From Phycisphaerae bacterium (GTDB lineage Bacteria > Planctomycetota > Phycisphaerae > Phycisphaerales > UBA1924), in the NCBI GenBank assembly GCA_030432255.1, contig JAUIHS010000006.1, forward strand, positions 62,001-126,000: a stretch of 64,000 bases of DNA. Direction: 5' to 3'. The translations under genes were made by a program, and so were the position numbers. The notes beneath the pieces were generated by a model. It did no database searches. It had not been told where the DNA came from and saw nothing but the letters and a program-made list of their open reading frames with translations. Within the stretch, counting starts at the first letter, position 1; the number at the start of each line of letters is the position of its first letter. Shown in pieces: positions 61,881-64,000 of this stretch.

Positions 61881-61886
61881 ATCATA
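61881..61886 (-). promoter_or_regulatory. -10 hexamer TATGAT, possible leaderless promoter of the amidotransferase gene
   Basis: TATGAT (five of six consensus bases) ends 6 bases before the ATG. No clear -35 box. Confidence 0.4.
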
Positions 61887-61976
61887 GGGCAACTCGCACG
61901 GCGCGGCTCATTGTCCCGAATCGTGACCCGGCCTAGCATCTGCCCTCGTAGCGGGCGGGAGGAGAAAGGCTGCGGC

Positions 61977-63560
61977 GTGCCCAGAAAGGTCGAAGAACTC
62001 GAACTGCAGGAGACCGACCTCGGACAGACGGCTGTCTCCGTGACCGAGATCGACCGGTCGGCGGACTGTGGTGAGGATGAGCGGCACCGCATCCGCTCCG
62101 GCCGACTCGCGGGCCTCACCATGTGGCAGGCGATCTTCGTGCTCTCCTGGCCTGTCCTCGTCGAGTCGTTCCTCAACGCCTGCGTCGGACTCGTCGACAC
62201 CATGCTCGCAGCCGGCATCTCGGAGGGCGCGACGGACGCCATCGGGGTCGCGTCGTACTTCAACTGGTTTGTCAGCCTGATCGCTGTCGCCCTCGGCGTC
62301 GGGGCCACCGCAATGGTCTCGCGATCCATGGGGCGCGGCCGGATCGCGGTCGCCAACGCCGCCGTCGGCCAGGTCTTCATGCTCTCGCTCGTGCTCGGCA
62401 CCGTTGTGGCGGTGCTCATTGCCGTCGCGGCCCCATTCATCGCGGGCCTCCTTCAACTCGAAGGCGATGGCCTGCAACACGCGGTCACATACCTGCGCAT
62501 CGCCGCCATCGGCATTCCGGGACTCACCGTCCTTTTCTCCGGGATCAACTGCTGCCGCGGCGCCGGAGACTCGGTCCGCCCGATGGTGACGATGATCATC
62601 ATCAACATCATCAACATCGCCATCAGCTTCTCGCTCTCCGGCGTGGATCTGGCGATGACATCGCTCAACGCGGCGGGAGAAGCGGAGCGTCGGGTGCTCT
62701 TCGAGAATCCGGTGGGCCTGGACTACGGCGTCTCGGGCATCGCGGTCGGTACCTGCGTGGCGTGGCTGATCGGGGGCTGCATCATGACGATACTGCTGGC
62801 ACGAGGTGTCCACGGCCTGAAGCTCAAACGGAGACGGTTGCGGCCTCACTGGCTGACGATCCGCAGGCTCGTTCGTGTGGCCGCTCCGAACTTCGTCGAG
62901 ACCTTCGGCATGTGGTTCGGCAACTTCGTCGTCCTCATGCTGGTCGGCCAGCTCGCATCATCGGGACTGATCGGGGCACATGTCGTTGCGGTACGTATTG
63001 AGGCCTTCAGCTTTTTGCCGGGGTTTGCGATGGCAACGGCGGCGGCCACGCTTGCGGGCCAGTACCTGGGGGCGGGGAGTGCGACCCTCGCACGCCGGGC
63101 GGTGATCCGATGCGCCATCGTCGCAACATCCATCATGTTCCTCTTCGGCCTCGCCTTCCTCACCATTCCGGAGGCAATCGTCGGTGTCTTCTCTCAGCAA
63201 CCGCTGCACCTCGAGCAGACGCCTCAGCTCCTCTTCATCTGCGGCTTCATCCAGATTCCGTTTGCCCTGGTGATCGTGATGCGAGGGGCAATGCGCGGGG
63301 CCGGGGACACGCGTGTCGTCATGATGCTGACATGGCTGAGCACCTACGTGATACGCCTGCCCATGGCATGGCTCTTCTCAGGCGTCGAAGTCGCGCTCCC
63401 GGGCGGCCTCGTGATCCCCAATCCCGCACCGATGCAGCACTGGTTCGACCTGAACCCGCTCGCCGGCCTGTGGATGGGCATGTGCGCAGAACTTGCCATC
63501 CGCTTCCTCATCTTCTTCGCCCGCTTCCTGCATGGCGGTTGGACCCGCCAGCGCGTCTGA
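61977..63560 (+). CDS. MATE-family multidrug/cation antiporter
   Basis: 527 aa from a GTG with AAAGG 7 and GGAGG about 12 bases upstream. A charged cytoplasmic N-terminus of about 45 residues precedes twelve membrane helices in two homologous halves (LSWPVLVESFLNACVGLVDTM opens the first; RVAAPNFVETFGMWFGNFVV the second, near residue 300). The paired P-x-x-x-E motifs and CRGAGDSVRPM / MRGAGDTRVVM repeats are typical of MATE. Exports drugs or metabolites by Na+ or H+ exchange; the substrate is unknown. Confidence 0.92.
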   Translation: MPRKVEELELQETDLGQTAVSVTEIDRSADCGEDERHRIRSGRLAGLTMWQAIFVLSWPVLVESFLNACVGLVDTMLAAGISEGATDAIGVASYFNWFVSLIAVALGVGATAMVSRSMGRGRIAVANAAVGQVFMLSLVLGTVVAVLIAVAAPFIAGLLQLEGDGLQHAVTYLRIAAIGIPGLTVLFSGINCCRGAGDSVRPMVTMIIINIINIAISFSLSGVDLAMTSLNAAGEAERRVLFENPVGLDYGVSGIAVGTCVAWLIGGCIMTILLARGVHGLKLKRRRLRPHWLTIRRLVRVAAPNFVETFGMWFGNFVVLMLVGQLASSGLIGAHVVAVRIEAFSFLPGFAMATAAATLAGQYLGAGSATLARRAVIRCAIVATSIMFLFGLAFLTIPEAIVGVFSQQPLHLEQTPQLLFICGFIQIPFALVIVMRGAMRGAGDTRVVMMLTWLSTYVIRLPMAWLFSGVEVALPGGLVIPNPAPMQHWFDLNPLAGLWMGMCAELAIRFLIFFARFLHGGWTRQRV

Positions 63561-63575
63561 ATATCCGGACGTTGT

Positions 63576-63603
63576 TGAAGTCAGGACCGATTCCACCCGA
63601 TGA
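63576..63603 (+). promoter_or_regulatory. Candidate FliA (sigma-28) promoter of flagellin
   Basis: TGAAGTCA at 63576-63583, 12-base spacer, CCCGATGA at 63596-63603, compared with the enterobacterial TAAAGTTT-N11-GCCGATAA. Five and six of eight bases match; the start codon is 27 bases further on. Plausible, since flagellin is a classical sigma-28 target. Confidence 0.4.
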
Positions 63604-63630
63604 ACCCGCAGTTCATTCCGGAGTCGTCCC

Positions 63631-64000
63631 ATGCGCATCATGAACAACATCCCCGAACTGCTCAGCCTCGGGTCGCTCCGGGCCCACCAGCGCTCCTACA
63701 CCCAGGCCGTCACGCGACTGTCAACGGGTCAGCGGATCAACCGTGCCGCGGACGACCCCTCCGGGCTCATCGCGGCGGAGCGCCTCTCGGCGCGAACGCA
63801 ATCACTGCACAAGCTCATCAACGACACCGAGTTCGCCTCCCACGCGCTTGGCGCACGTGAAGGTGCGCTCCAGTCCATCGGCGACCTCCTCATCGAACTC
63901 GAAGGACTCATCGTGCAGTCCGCCAATCGCGGCGGACTCGGCGAAGGTGAGCTCGAAGCGCTCCAGGTCGAGGCGGACTCGATCCTCGATGCCATCCAGC
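63631..64000 (+). CDS. Flagellin, N-terminal part (gene runs off the window)
   Basis: The first 123 codons are visible from an ATG with GGAG 7 bases upstream. Residues 1-123 match the flagellin D0/D1 region: SLRAHQRSYTQAVTRLSTGQ, RINRAADDPSGLIAAERLSA and the following heptad-rich helix. The NNIPELLSLGSLRAH start differs from the usual NTN-SL pattern. It could be a flagellin or a flagellin-like hook protein (FlgL), but the RINRAADDPSG motif fits both; length will decide. Filament protein of the flagellum. Confidence 0.88.
   Translation, partial: MRIMNNIPELLSLGSLRAHQRSYTQAVTRLSTGQRINRAADDPSGLIAAERLSARTQSLHKLINDTEFASHALGAREGALQSIGDLLIELEGLIVQSANRGGLGEGELEALQVEADSILDAIQ

Overview
The window looks like the chromosome of a planctomycete, most likely of the Phycisphaerae line. 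The evidence is high GC, two secreted proteins ending in paired Asp-rich dockerin-like repeats with the D-F/x-D-L-N-x-V-L pattern, an ECF sigma factor beside a transmembrane Ser/Thr kinase with TPRs, a DUF1559-like pseudopilin, a GAF-HlyD fusion, and a rearranged ribosomal protein cluster. The lineage is inference. I saw no IS element, prophage or CRISPR array.

Positions 1-12577 hold accessory and metabolic genes. They comprise an HTH regulator coupled to a DHODH-like flavoprotein and a stand-alone TSCPD (NrdJb-like) protein, a membrane protein, a secreted dockerin protein beside a GAF-HlyD adaptor and a sigma-region-4 protein, then a thioredoxin-like protein, a Rieske oxygenase and a DUF6065/sulfotransferase-like fusion, a pseudopilin pair, and tRNA-Thr(CGT) with a complete promoter and terminator. 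Positions 12578-18558 look like one operon: substrate-binding protein, pyruvate kinase, CinA, TPR-sulfotransferase. Positions 18796-27331 carry an SDR enzyme, the ECF sigma/STPK module, phosphohexomutase, an NAD-dependent epimerase and a KAP-like membrane P-loop NTPase.

Positions 27392-39007 form a large membrane locus. On the minus strand it has a multi-TM SPFH protein, two HflC/HflK-like SPFH proteins, an ABC ATPase, an ABC-2 permease and a large membrane-anchored protein, with a divergent second ABC-2-type permease. Four-base overlaps tie the core genes together, which suggests one complex.

Positions 39121-58963 (minus strand) hold pheS and the S10-spc-alpha ribosomal cluster, reading S10, L3, L4, L23, L2, S19, L22, S3, L16, L29, S17, L14, L24, L5, S14, S8, L6, L18, S5, L15, SecY, Map, IF-1, a secreted esterase, L36, S13, S11, RpoA, L17. 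L30, Adk and S4 are missing from their usual places. L22 carries an apparent XRE-like HTH domain at its N-terminus. A secreted dockerin-tagged esterase sits between infA and rpmJ. A strong intrinsic terminator follows rpsJ and another follows rplQ.

Positions 59330-64000 hold a secreted protein, a trpG/pabA amidotransferase with a coupled small protein, a MATE transporter and the 5' part of a flagellin gene. Several genes with no good ribosome binding site have a -10-like hexamer 6-7 nt before their ATG, which suggests leaderless transcripts.
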